From contig CANRCC010000009.1 in assembly GCA_947629025.1 (NCBI GenBank), forward strand, positions 1 through 50,402: a stretch of 50,402 bases of DNA, read 5' to 3'. The DNA is from an uncultured Bacilli bacterium. Lineage in GTDB: Bacteria > Bacillota_I > Bacilli_A > RF39 > UBA660. Positions 15,866 to 24,502 of this stretch are shown piece by piece (position 1 is the stretch's first letter; the number at the start of each line of letters is the position of its first letter). Made by a program: the position numbers and the translations under genes. The notes under the pieces are model-generated. The model saw only the letters and a program-made list of their open reading frames with translations, had not been told where the DNA came from and searched no databases.

Positions 15866-15894
15866 ATGTTAACATAAAAAATGTAAAATGTCAA
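15866..15894 (-). promoter_or_regulatory. lexA promoter
   Basis: Read on the minus strand, TTGACA and TAACAT are separated by exactly 17 bases, about 35 bases before the start of lexA. The -35 box overlaps LexA box 1. Confidence 0.8.
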
Positions 15895-15905
15895 ACAATT
15901 GTTCG
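15892..15905. promoter_or_regulatory. LexA box 1 (lexA side)
   Basis: CAAACAATTGTTCG differs by one base from the Gram-positive LexA consensus CGAAC-N4-GTTCG. It overlaps the -35 element of the lexA promoter, fitting autorepression. Confidence 0.8.
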
Positions 15906-15913
15906 AAATATAA

Positions 15914-15942
15914 TTGACACGAATATTTGTTCGTGTTAAAAT
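15914..15942 (+). promoter_or_regulatory. Promoter of the small SOS gene
   Basis: TTGACA and TAAAAT are separated by exactly 17 bases, and LexA box 2 fills that spacer. This is a near-ideal promoter designed to be silent until LexA is removed. The predicted start near 15949 excludes the upstream TTG start shown in the ORF track. Confidence 0.82.
15920..15933. promoter_or_regulatory. LexA box 2 (small SOS gene side)
   Basis: CGAATATTTGTTCG differs by one base from CGAAC-N4-GTTCG and is extended by flanking ACA/TGT to a seven-base inverted repeat (15917-15936). It lies exactly between -35 and -10. Confidence 0.85.
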
Positions 15943-15967
15943 GATATCAAGAAAAGGAGTGATAGAA

Positions 15968-16111
15968 ATGAAAAAATTTATTGGTTATGGAGTTATTTAT
16001 TTAATTGGATTAGGATGCGTTGTAGGGATGATGTTAAGGGTTGATAGTTTAGATAATAAAGTAGCAAATAACAATACAATAAATAAAACAAATTATGTTT
16101 TAAATAATTAA
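15968..16111 (+). CDS. 47-residue SOS-controlled membrane peptide in the yneA position
   Basis: From ATG 15968, seven bases after AAGGAG, this gene encodes 47 residues: a Lys-Lys start, one membrane helix (about 4-23, FIGYGVIYLIGLGCVVGMML) and a polar, Asn-rich tail of about 24 residues that should lie outside the cell. The promoter is filled by a LexA box, so expression should follow DNA damage. In Bacillus the gene divergent from lexA is yneA, an SOS-induced division inhibitor with one membrane helix and a LysM domain; tkt, sirA and yneF follow there as they do here. By position, topology and control this is likely a division inhibitor, but it has no LysM domain and I see no sequence match to YneA. 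Confidence 0.8.
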   Translation: MKKFIGYGVIYLIGLGCVVGMMLRVDSLDNKVANNNTINKTNYVLNN

Positions 16112-16143
16112 TTTTAAAATGAAGGTTTTTATTAAAAAAAATA

Positions 16144-16172
16144 TTGTATTTAATTTTTTTTTATATTATAAT
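16144..16172 (+). promoter_or_regulatory. Promoter of the membrane-anchored propeller-like protein
   Basis: TTGTAT and TATAAT are separated by 17 bases and lie about 27 bases before ATG 16199. The gene can therefore be transcribed separately from the SOS gene. Confidence 0.65.
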
Positions 16173-16198
16173 TGTACTATAGTAGGTGAAGAAAGAAT

Positions 16199-18046
16199 AT
16201 GAAGGATAGAAAAGTAATTGTTGTAATTACAATTATAATATTTATGGTAGTTTTAGGAATAGTGATATTAAATGGTGATGGAATATCAAGAGTAAAAAGA
16301 GTTTTAAAAGAAGATTATGATAGTATATATTGCATTGATGATAAATGTAGTGGAATATATGTACAAAAGAATCAAAAGAATGGTAGTCAAGTAAAGTTAC
16401 TTGATAAAAATGGAAATGTTATTGCAAAATATGATGAAAAAGGAAGTAAAGTTAAAGAACCATATTTCTTAAATAAAAATTATTTTTTAGCAAAGAAAGA
16501 AAACTCTAAAGATAATGTTACTTATTCTTTAAATAATAAAAAAGGTAAACAAATATATAAAACTAAAAATAAACTTGAATCTATAAATAATAAATTTATT
16601 CTTATGACTACACCAGCAAAGATAGGAGAAAAATATACAATACTTGATTTAAACGGAAAAGAAAAATATGGGAATATTAGTACTTATAAATCTTATTTAG
16701 ATGGAAAGTATATTTATATTGAAAGTGAAGAAAATAAATTTATACTTGATGATAAAGGTAATAAAGTTTTAGAAGATTATAAAATTGTTGAAGAAGTATC
16801 ATCTGATGATGACGATGTTTTATACTTAATAGTAAAAGATTCTAACGATTTAAACTATTATTATGATTTATCAAAAGCCAAAATAAAAGGTGAGGGATTT
16901 ACAACTTATAAGGTGAATAATGATAAATCACTTATTGTAACAAGAAAAGAAAACGATAAATTAGTTAATTATAATATAAGTTTAGATGGTAAAAAAGATG
17001 AAAAAACAACTAGTATATCAGATACTATTAAAAATATATCTAGTAAAATAGATGAAAAAAAATATTATCTATATACATTGAGCGTTGTATCTAATAATCA
17101 AAAAGAAGTATTAGTTGATAATAAAAGTGATAAATCATTTGGTATTTTAAATATTGAAACTAATGAATTTACAAGTTTATATTCTTATAGTAGTGATAAT
17201 TTCTATTCATCAATTTCTATATTAAAAAGTAGTAATAATAATAGTTATGCACAAATATCTTGTAGTTCTAATGTATGTGATAATACTAAAATGCTAGTAT
17301 TTGATCTAACAAATAGTGAAGAATTATTTGGAATAGATGGAAGTAATTTAGTAGCAACAGAGTATGTTCAATATGAAAATGGATATAAACAAGTAAGATA
17401 TTCATCTCAAACAGAAAAAGAAGAATATAAGGACAAGTACGTTTTATATGATAAAGATAATAATGAAAAAGCTATAAATGAAAATCAAATGTTAGTTATT
17501 GATTCAAATTATATTATGGGAAGTGTAGATGAAAAATCATTATTATTATATTTATCAAAAGATGATAAATTTATAAATGATGAAAAAAGTTTAGCTACTA
17601 TAATAAAAATAAATAATGAAGATTATTATAAATATGAATCAGGAAGTAACACATTTATAGTTAATAAAAATGGTAAAAAGTTATATGATATAAAAAATGA
17701 TGGAACTTTAGAATCAACTAGAAGTAATGTGTATGCGATTGGTAAAAATTCGATGAGAATATATACTATAGGTAGTGATGAAGTAAATACTTATAAATTA
17801 TTAGAAAATGAAACTTTAACTGATTCATTAAATAATAAAATTAGTCCTTTTGAAGATGTAATGTTTATAAATAATAATAAAGAAAATTATTTCAAAGTTA
17901 TAGGTAAAAAAGGAAATATAGTAAAACAAGTAAAAAATTCTCAAATAAAATCAGTTACAATAAATGAAGATATAAAAAGAGCATATATAGTTTCTCAAAA
18001 GAAGATAGACGGAAAAGTAAAATACGGATTATATATTGCAAAATAA
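16199..18046 (+). CDS. Membrane-anchored extracytoplasmic protein with propeller-like repeats
   Basis: I do not recognise a named family. The 615 residues start with a membrane anchor (about 5-25, VIVVITIIIFMVVLGIVIL) and no lipobox cysteine, and the rest should be outside the membrane. Repeated short strand-turn units such as LLDKNGNVIAKYDE, LDLNGKEKYG, LDDKGNKVLEDY and VNKNGKKLYDI recall WG-type or beta-propeller repeats, which bind proteins or ligands. It sits between the SOS gene and tkt, where Bacillus has yneB and ynzC, and has its own promoter and terminator. Confidence 0.7.
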   Translation: MKDRKVIVVITIIIFMVVLGIVILNGDGISRVKRVLKEDYDSIYCIDDKCSGIYVQKNQKNGSQVKLLDKNGNVIAKYDEKGSKVKEPYFLNKNYFLAKKENSKDNVTYSLNNKKGKQIYKTKNKLESINNKFILMTTPAKIGEKYTILDLNGKEKYGNISTYKSYLDGKYIYIESEENKFILDDKGNKVLEDYKIVEEVSSDDDDVLYLIVKDSNDLNYYYDLSKAKIKGEGFTTYKVNNDKSLIVTRKENDKLVNYNISLDGKKDEKTTSISDTIKNISSKIDEKKYYLYTLSVVSNNQKEVLVDNKSDKSFGILNIETNEFTSLYSYSSDNFYSSISILKSSNNNSYAQISCSSNVCDNTKMLVFDLTNSEELFGIDGSNLVATEYVQYENGYKQVRYSSQTEKEEYKDKYVLYDKDNNEKAINENQMLVIDSNYIMGSVDEKSLLLYLSKDDKFINDEKSLATIIKINNEDYYKYESGSNTFIVNKNGKKLYDIKNDGTLESTRSNVYAIGKNSMRIYTIGSDEVNTYKLLENETLTDSLNNKISPFEDVMFINNNKENYFKVIGKKGNIVKQVKNSQIKSVTINEDIKRAYIVSQKKIDGKVKYGLYIAK

Positions 18047-18072
18047 AAGTATAAACTTTATACTTTTATTTA
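18045..18072 (+). terminator. Terminator after the propeller-like gene
   Basis: AAAAGTATA pairs with TATACTTTT around AACTT and is followed by ATTTATTATTTT. Confidence 0.75.
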
Positions 18073-18102
18073 TTATTTTATAAAAAAGAATGGGTGGTCA
18101 TA

Positions 18103-20085
18103 GTGGATAATAGATCAGTAGACATTTTAAGGGGTCTTACAATTGATATTGTACAAAATGCTCATGGAGGTCATTTAGGAATTGGACTTGATGCTGCGCC
18201 AATTATGTTTACTTTATTTACAAAACATTTAAAAGTAAATCCCTCAATGCCTGATTGGGTAAATAGAGATAGGTTTGTAATGAGCGCAGGTCATGGCTCA
18301 GCGCTTTTATATGCAACTTTGTTTTTAAGTGGATATCAATTTACAATAGAAGATTTAAAAAATTATAGAAGATTAAATAGTAAAACTCCTGGACATCCAG
18401 AACTTGGAACATTTGGAGTTGATATTACAACAGGTGCATTAGGTTTAGGTTTTGCTAGTGCAGTTGGAATTGCTTTATCAGAAAAAATATATGAAGAAAA
18501 ATATAATAAAAAAGCTAAAAAATTATTTGAAAAGAAACCATTTCCACTAGTAGACTACTATACTTATGTACTTGTTTCAGATGGTGATCTTATGGAAGGT
18601 GTATCATATGAAGCAGCATCTTTTGCGGGTAATTATAATCTTGAAAAATTAATAGTTTTATATGATTCTAATAAAGTATCTATGGATGGCACTACTGATA
18701 TAACATTTAAAGAAGACGTATTACTTAGATTTTCTTCAATGGGATGGGATACATTTAATGTAAAAAATGGTAATTCTATAAAAGAAATTGATTCTGCAAT
18801 TAAAAAAGCAAAGAAATCAAGTAAGCCAAGCATAATAAAGATAAATACAACTATAGGATTTGGTTCAAAGTATCAAGGAACAAATAAAATTCATAATGGT
18901 GAATTAGAAAAAGAAGATTATGAACAACTAAGACAAAAATTAAAATTAGATGGTTTACCATTTACATTAATAAAGGAACCAGCAGAGAATATTAGAAATC
19001 AAGTTGTTACTCGTGGAATTAAAGAATATGATGCTTGGGAAAAAGTATATGCAGATTATAAAACTACTATGAATCAAGAACAAATATCTGAATTTGAAAA
19101 TATAGTATTTAATAAAGTTAATTTTGATTTAACTACATTAAATATAAATATTGATTATGATAAAAAAGAATTACTTAGAGATAGTAATAATAAAATAATG
19201 AATTTAATACCAATGGGACTTTCTAATTTTATAGGTGGAAGTGCAGATACAGTAACATCTACAAAAACATATTTAAATGATAGAAATATTTTATCTTCTA
19301 AAGATTATCTTGGAAAAAATATATGTTTTGGAGTCCGTGAGAATGCTATGGGAGCAATATTAAATGGTTTGGCATTATCTGGATTTAGACCTTTTGGTTC
19401 AACATTCTTAGCATTTAGTGATTATCTTAAACCATCTATTAGAATGAGTGCACTTATGAATTTACCAGTAACATATATATTTACTCATGATTCAATTACA
19501 GTTGGAGCAGATGGACCAACACATCAACCAGTTGAACAATTAGCGTCTCTTAGATCTATTCCAAATTTAAATGTATATAGACCTTGTGATATTAAAGAGA
19601 TAATTGGTGCATGGAATTGTATAATAAAAGATGGGAAACCTGCGGTTATATCATTAGCAAGAACAGAGGTTAAACCGCAAAAGGATTCTAATGTAAATAT
19701 GGTATCAAAAGGTGCATATATAATATCTGAACCAGATGATAGTGTAGATGCAGTTATAATCGCAACAGGAGCAGAGGTTCAAGTTGCAGTTTCAATAAAA
19801 GAAAAACTAAAAGCTGAAAATATTAATGTAAGAATAGTTAGTATGCCTTGTATGGAAAAATATGATGAACAACCTGAAAGTTATAAACAAGAATTATTTC
19901 CAGTTGGAACTAAGATATTTGTAATTGAATATGGAAGCTCTTTTGGATGGGAAAAATTTGTTTCTAGTTCTGATTATTTATTTACTGTTGATAAATTTGG
20001 TAAGAGTGCTAGTAAAGATGAAAATTTAAGTTATTTAGAGGTTAATCTAGATAATATAATTGTAAGAATTAAAAATTTACTTTAA
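18103..20085 (+). CDS. tkt: Transketolase
   Basis: This thiamine diphosphate enzyme moves two-carbon units between sugar phosphates in the non-oxidative pentose phosphate pathway. The protein has 660 residues from GTG 18103. Family features are an N-terminal AHGGHLGIGLDAAP, the cofactor motif VSDGDLMEGVSYEA followed by YDSNKVSMDG, and the pyrimidine-domain blocks GVRENAMGAI and THDSITVGADGPTHQP. The GTG at 18094 in the ORF track is part of the GGGTGG ribosome site, so 18103 is preferred. Its place between the lexA/SOS pair and the sirA-yneF pair copies the Bacillus order. Confidence 0.95.
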   Translation: MDNRSVDILRGLTIDIVQNAHGGHLGIGLDAAPIMFTLFTKHLKVNPSMPDWVNRDRFVMSAGHGSALLYATLFLSGYQFTIEDLKNYRRLNSKTPGHPELGTFGVDITTGALGLGFASAVGIALSEKIYEEKYNKKAKKLFEKKPFPLVDYYTYVLVSDGDLMEGVSYEAASFAGNYNLEKLIVLYDSNKVSMDGTTDITFKEDVLLRFSSMGWDTFNVKNGNSIKEIDSAIKKAKKSSKPSIIKINTTIGFGSKYQGTNKIHNGELEKEDYEQLRQKLKLDGLPFTLIKEPAENIRNQVVTRGIKEYDAWEKVYADYKTTMNQEQISEFENIVFNKVNFDLTTLNINIDYDKKELLRDSNNKIMNLIPMGLSNFIGGSADTVTSTKTYLNDRNILSSKDYLGKNICFGVRENAMGAILNGLALSGFRPFGSTFLAFSDYLKPSIRMSALMNLPVTYIFTHDSITVGADGPTHQPVEQLASLRSIPNLNVYRPCDIKEIIGAWNCIIKDGKPAVISLARTEVKPQKDSNVNMVSKGAYIISEPDDSVDAVIIATGAEVQVAVSIKEKLKAENINVRIVSMPCMEKYDEQPESYKQELFPVGTKIFVIEYGSSFGWEKFVSSSDYLFTVDKFGKSASKDENLSYLEVNLDNIIVRIKNLL

Positions 20086-20097
20086 TTCTTTTTTTTT
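20064..20097 (+). terminator. Terminator overlapping the end of tkt
   Basis: AAGAATTAAA (20064-20073) pairs perfectly with TTTAATTCTT (20081-20090), then T7. The stop codon of tkt lies inside the second arm. Confidence 0.8.
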
Positions 20098-20144
20098 GAC
20101 AATATTTTTATTATTTATTTAATATACTATATTAGGGTGATTCT

Positions 20145-20570
20145 ATGAGAACTTTTTATGTATTTAAAATAAATAATATGTTTCAAACATTTTATAATGA
20201 TAAATCAAGTATATTATTTAAGATGTTTAATGAAATATATAATTCTAAAGATGATGATCTTATAAATAATTTTAGATTATTTGAAAAGATAACAATACCA
20301 TTTAATAAAAGAATATTTAATAATTTTATAATGTTAAAACATAGAGATGATATTTATTATGATAAAAAAGAAAATAAACATTTTATTAATAGTGATAATG
20401 AAATGACAAAACTTACAGTTAATACAACACATTTAAAAATAAAGACAAATAAAAATGTAAATAGTTTTATTAAAGATATTATTGATAGTAAAGAAAATGT
20501 ATTTGTTATTGATTTTAAAAATAAGGATTATTTTTGGTTAAATCAAATTAATTATGAACCACTTGTATAA
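20145..20570 (+). CDS. sirA: SirA-like inhibitor of replication initiation
   Basis: In Bacillus SirA (YneE) binds domain I of DnaA and blocks new rounds of replication when cells sporulate. This 141-residue protein has the same size and matches at both ends as I remember them: N-terminal aromatic RTFYVFKINNMFQTFYNDK followed by SILFKMFNEIY, and C-terminal FVIDFKNKDYFWLNQ. The position also agrees, between tkt and yneF. The middle is poorly conserved. Whether this organism sporulates is not shown here, so the trigger may differ. The identification combines weak similarity with strong synteny. Confidence 0.75.
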   Translation: MRTFYVFKINNMFQTFYNDKSSILFKMFNEIYNSKDDDLINNFRLFEKITIPFNKRIFNNFIMLKHRDDIYYDKKENKHFINSDNEMTKLTVNTTHLKIKTNKNVNSFIKDIIDSKENVFVIDFKNKDYFWLNQINYEPLV

Positions 20571-20612
20571 ATTAATTATTTTTATTATAATATTTATGTA
20601 GGAGGAATAAAA

Positions 20613-20825
20613 ATGTTACATGATATATTATTAATTGTTGTAGGCCTTATTATAGGTGCGATTATAGGATTTTTTGTATCAAGAAAATATATGGAAAATT
20701 ATTTTAAGAAAAATCCACCAATTAATGAACAAATGATTAAAATTATGATGAGTCAGATGGGTAGAACACCAAATCAAAAACAAATTAATCAAGTTATGAA
20801 AGCAATGAAAACAGCAAATAAATAA
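20613..20825 (+). CDS. yneF: YneF family (UPF0154) small membrane protein
   Basis: The 70 residues comprise one N-terminal membrane helix ([19 protein letters not shown]) and a cytoplasmic tail with [29 protein letters not shown], the signature of the UPF0154 family in Bacilli and Mollicutes. The function is unknown. AGGAGG precedes the start and a terminator follows directly. It continues the lexA-tkt-sirA-yneF block. Confidence 0.92.
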   Translation: MLHDILLIVVGLIIGAIIGFFVSRKYMENYFKKNPPINEQMIKIMMSQMGRTPNQKQINQVMKAMKTANK

Positions 20826-20851
20826 TACTCTTAATAAGAGTATTTTTATTT
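20824..20851 (+). terminator. Terminator after yneF
   Basis: AATACTCTT pairs with AAGAGTATT around AAT and is followed by a T run. Confidence 0.85.
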
Positions 20852-20893
20852 TATATTTAAAAAATATATGTTATAATTTTTTTAGGTGGTATT

Positions 20894-21214
20894 ATGGAAG
20901 ATAATTTTTCTAAAATTCAAAAAGAAGTAGATAAGTGGGCTAATCAATTTGAAAAGCCATATTTTTCTCCTCTTTCTATGTTAGCTTGTATGACAGAAGA
21001 ACTAGGTGAGGTATCAAGAGTTATAAATGTATTATATGGAGATAAGAATGCAAAAGATGGTGAAAATATAGATCATTTAGAAGAAGAATTAGGTGATTTA
21101 CTTTTTTCGATAATATGTATGGCAAATAAAGAGGGAATATCATTAGATAAAGCATACAAAAGAAAAATAGATAAATTATATAATAGAGATAATTATAGAT
21201 ATAAAAGAAAATAG
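20894..21214 (+). CDS. MazG-type nucleotide pyrophosphohydrolase
   Basis: Proteins of this fold split nucleoside triphosphates, often abnormal ones, into the monophosphate and pyrophosphate. The 106 residues hold one MazG-like domain with the magnesium-binding pattern TEELGEVSRV ... LEEELGDLLFSI (EExxE and ExxD). The single short domain resembles Bacillus YpjD more than full MazG. It is a one-gene transcript with AGGTGG as ribosome site and a terminator after it. Confidence 0.85.
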   Translation: MEDNFSKIQKEVDKWANQFEKPYFSPLSMLACMTEELGEVSRVINVLYGDKNAKDGENIDHLEEELGDLLFSIICMANKEGISLDKAYKRKIDKLYNRDNYRYKRK

Positions 21215-21220
21215 TATTTT

Positions 21221-21245
21221 AATCAGGTAATATCCTGATTTTTTA
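21221..21245 (+). terminator. Terminator between the MazG-type gene and dxs
   Basis: AATCAGG pairs with CCTGATT around TAATAT, followed by T5. The ATG at 21245 proposed by the ORF track for dxs lies at the end of this T run and is unlikely to be used. Confidence 0.82.
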
Positions 21246-21271
21246 TGCAGATGATAAAGGATGAAGTTATT

Positions 21272-23143
21272 ATGAATAGTATATTAGAACATATAAATTT
21301 TCCAAGTGATTTAAAAAACTTAAGTATTAAAGAGAAAAAATTATTAGCAGAAGAAATAAGAAAATTCATTATTGAAAATGTTTCAAAAAAAGGTGGACAT
21401 TTAGCATCTAATCTTGGTGTTGTTGAACTTACAATTGCACTTCATAGTGTTTTTAATATGCCAGAAGATAAAATAATATTTGATGTTGGTCATCAGACAT
21501 ATGTCCATAAAATATTAACTGGAAGAAAAGATAAATTTAATACATTAAGAGATTTAGATGGAATATCAGGATTTCCTAAAACATCTGAATCAGAATATGA
21601 CTTTTTTAATACAGGTCATAGTAGTACTTCTATTTCAGTCGCACTTGGTATGGCAAAAGCAAGAGATATTAAAAATGAAAAAAATCATGTAATTGCATTT
21701 ATAGGAGATGGTGCCTTAACAGGAGGAATGGCATTAGAAGCATTAAATGATGCGGGTAGTAGTAATACTAATTTAATTGTAATATTAAATGATAATGAAA
21801 TGAGTATTTCAAAAAATGTAGGTGCAATCTCGCAATTACTAAGTAAAATAAGAACTAAAAATGCATATTTAAAATCTGATAAATATATAAAGAAAATAGT
21901 AAATAAAATTCCTTTTATAGGAAAAATAATAATAAAAATTGCAAGAGGTATAAAACAAACAATAAAAAATATATTCATACCTAATATGTTTTTTGAAGAT
22001 TTAGGGTTTAAATATTTAGGTCCAATTGATGGAAATGATATTGAAAGACTAGAAGATATATTATATATGGTTAAAGAGTTAGATGGTCCAGTATTAGTGC
22101 ACGTAGTTACTAAAAAGGGTAAAGGTTATAAATACGCTTGTGAAAATCCAAATAAATATCACAGTGTTTCTGGTTTTGATATAAATACAGGAAAGATAAA
22201 AAAACAAAATAAAGATTATTCAAAAGTATTTGGTGATAAACTTGTATCTTTAGCAAGTAAAAATAAAAATGTAGTAGCAGTTACAGCTGCGATGTGTGAT
22301 GGGACAGGGCTTAGTAAATTTAAAGAAAAATTTAAAGATAGATTTTTTGATGTAGGAATAGCAGAACAACATGCTTTAGGTTTTGCAGCTGGTCTTGCAA
22401 AAGAAGGATTAATTCCAGTAGTACCAATATATTCATCTTTTTATCAAAGATGCTATGATCAAGTAATACATGATATATGTCTTCAAAATTTACATGTTAT
22501 TATGTGCGTAGATAGAGCAGGAATAGTAGGTAAAGATGGAGAAACTCATCAAGGTATATTTGATTTATCATTTTTATCTATAGTACCTAATTTAACTATT
22601 ATGGCACCAAAAAATTTTAATGAACTTGAAGAAATGCTTGAATTTGCAGTTAACTTAAATTCACCAGTTGTTATTAGATATCCAAAAGGTTCTGAAAGTT
22701 CAATTAAATTTAAAAACAAAAATAAATTAAATTTAGGTAAATTAGAATATATAAAAAAGGGAGAAGATATTACAATAATTTCTTATGGAAAAATGGTTTC
22801 AAGAGCAAAAGAAGTAAGTGATATTTTAGAAAAATCAAATATATCTTGTGAAATTATTAATTTAAGATTTTTAAAACCAGTAGATGAAAAAATGATACTT
22901 AAATCTATTAATAAAACCAAAAGGGTAGTAACTATTGAAGATGGAATTTTAAAAGGTGGTTTATCATCAATAATTAATGACATAATTATTAAAAATAATA
23001 TAAGTGATATTAAAATAAAATCATTTGGATATGACGATATATTTATTAAACAAGGAGAAATACAAGAAATAGAAAAACTATATGGTTTAGATAAAGAAAA
23101 GATAGCTTCAGATATTATAAATGAAATGAATATTTTAAAATAA
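21272..23143 (+). CDS. dxs: 1-deoxy-D-xylulose-5-phosphate synthase
   Basis: DXS joins pyruvate and glyceraldehyde 3-phosphate to make the first intermediate of the MEP isoprenoid pathway, using thiamine diphosphate. Motifs include KKGGHLASNLGVVELT, FDVGHQTYVHK, the cofactor site GDGALTGGMALEALND with NDNEMSIS, AEQHALGFAAGLA and DRAGIVGKDGETHQG. ATG 21272, eight bases after AAAGGATGA, gives 623 residues, normal for the family. No other isoprenoid gene lies nearby. Isoprenoid synthesis fits a cell that makes lipid II. Confidence 0.95.
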   Translation: MNSILEHINFPSDLKNLSIKEKKLLAEEIRKFIIENVSKKGGHLASNLGVVELTIALHSVFNMPEDKIIFDVGHQTYVHKILTGRKDKFNTLRDLDGISGFPKTSESEYDFFNTGHSSTSISVALGMAKARDIKNEKNHVIAFIGDGALTGGMALEALNDAGSSNTNLIVILNDNEMSISKNVGAISQLLSKIRTKNAYLKSDKYIKKIVNKIPFIGKIIIKIARGIKQTIKNIFIPNMFFEDLGFKYLGPIDGNDIERLEDILYMVKELDGPVLVHVVTKKGKGYKYACENPNKYHSVSGFDINTGKIKKQNKDYSKVFGDKLVSLASKNKNVVAVTAAMCDGTGLSKFKEKFKDRFFDVGIAEQHALGFAAGLAKEGLIPVVPIYSSFYQRCYDQVIHDICLQNLHVIMCVDRAGIVGKDGETHQGIFDLSFLSIVPNLTIMAPKNFNELEEMLEFAVNLNSPVVIRYPKGSESSIKFKNKNKLNLGKLEYIKKGEDITIISYGKMVSRAKEVSDILEKSNISCEIINLRFLKPVDEKMILKSINKTKRVVTIEDGILKGGLSSIINDIIIKNNISDIKIKSFGYDDIFIKQGEIQEIEKLYGLDKEKIASDIINEMNILK

Positions 23144-23202
23144 AAAATATTGTAAATAATAACAAAATATTTTATAATTAAACTATATTTAGGAGGTGTT
23201 TT

Positions 23203-24495
23203 ATGAATAATATAAGTATTTTACCAGCAGATTCTTATATGGTAATAAATAAGACTATCCTAAATGAACTAGATAATAAAATATTAACTATGTTATATCA
23301 ACCTATAATAGGTACAACTGCGGTTAATTTGTATTTAACATTAGTATGTGATCTTGATAAGAATGAATTTATGAGTATAGATGAAACTCATCATCATTTA
23401 ATGACTAGTATGAGGATGAGATTAGAAGATATAGTAGTCGCAAGAGAAAAATTAGAAGCAATAGGTCTTATAAAGACTTATTATAAAAAGGGTGAAGATG
23501 TTAATAATTATGTATATGAAATATTTTCACCAATAAGTGCATCTGAGTTTTTTAATCATCCAATACTTAATATAGTTTTATATAATAATGTTGGAAAAAA
23601 AGAATATGAAAGAATAGTTAATTATTTTAAAATCCCAAAAATTAATCTTAATTCGTATGAAGATATAACTAAAAATTTTGATGAAGTATTTGATACTACT
23701 CCTGGAAGTATGTTTGAAAATGCTTTAAATGATATTAAAAAAGTACATAAATTAAATATAGATATAGAACAAATAATAGATTTTGAATTATTAGAATCTA
23801 TCTTACCCGCAGGTCTTATAAGTAAAAAAGGATTTACTAAAGATATTAAAACTCTAATTAATAATATTTCATTTATATATAATTTAAAAGAAGAAAATAT
23901 AAAAAGTATAATAATAAATTCTGTAAATGAAAAAGGAAGTATTGATAAATCATTACTTAGAAAAAATGCAAGAAATTATTATCAATATGAAAATAGTGGT
24001 AAACTCCCATCACTTATATATCAAAAACAACCTGAATATTTAAGAAAACCAGTTGGTGATGAAAGTAAAAGAGCAAAAATGATATATGTATTTGAAACAA
24101 CGACACCATATAATTTCTTAAAAAGTAAATATAATGGAGCAAAACCAACAACAAGAGATGTAAATTTAATTGAAAGTTTAATGTTTGATTTACAACTAAA
24201 ACCAGCAGTTATAAATGTATTAATAGATTATGTAATTAGAGTTAATAATAAAAAGTTATCAAAAAACTTTGTAGAAACAATCGCAGGACAGTGGAAAAGA
24301 CTTAATATAATGACCGCAGAAGATGCGATGCTTCAAGCAGAAAAAGAATCTAAAATGAGAAAAACAACAGTAAAGAAAAATACCTATAAAAAAGAAGAAA
24401 AACTTCCAGATTGGTTTGATAAAGAAATAAAAGAAGATAAATTAGATAAAGAAGAAGAAGAAAAAGTAAAAGATATGTTAAAGGAGTTTATGTGA
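23203..24495 (+). CDS. dnaB: Replication initiation and membrane attachment protein DnaB (Bacillus type)
   Basis: In Bacillus DnaB (not the helicase of the same name in E. coli) works with DnaD and DnaI to load the replicative helicase. The 430 residues begin with a winged-helix region (LYLTLVCDLDKNEFMSIDETHHHLMTSM...) and contain the C-terminal DnaD/DnaB-like helical domain (RDVNLIESLMFDLQLKPAVINVLIDYVI) before a basic then acidic tail. It lies eight bases before dnaI, as in Bacillus. It ends in TGA, showing that TGA is a stop codon here. Confidence 0.9.
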   Translation: MNNISILPADSYMVINKTILNELDNKILTMLYQPIIGTTAVNLYLTLVCDLDKNEFMSIDETHHHLMTSMRMRLEDIVVAREKLEAIGLIKTYYKKGEDVNNYVYEIFSPISASEFFNHPILNIVLYNNVGKKEYERIVNYFKIPKINLNSYEDITKNFDEVFDTTPGSMFENALNDIKKVHKLNIDIEQIIDFELLESILPAGLISKKGFTKDIKTLINNISFIYNLKEENIKSIIINSVNEKGSIDKSLLRKNARNYYQYENSGKLPSLIYQKQPEYLRKPVGDESKRAKMIYVFETTTPYNFLKSKYNGAKPTTRDVNLIESLMFDLQLKPAVINVLIDYVIRVNNKKLSKNFVETIAGQWKRLNIMTAEDAMLQAEKESKMRKTTVKKNTYKKEEKLPDWFDKEIKEDKLDKEEEEKVKDMLKEFM

Positions 24496-24502
24496 GGTAA
24501 TT

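Noticed and set aside
15914-15967. Longer 65-residue version of the small SOS protein starting at TTG 15914
   Set aside because: Its first 18 codons would be made from the promoter and LexA box itself, upstream of the predicted transcription start. ATG 15968 has a proper AAGGAG site.
20096-20125. TTGACA with a downstream TATACT before the SirA-like gene as a standard promoter
   Set aside because: The hexamers are 21 bases apart and the TTGACA is part of the T run of the tkt terminator. A promoter is likely nearby but I cannot define it.
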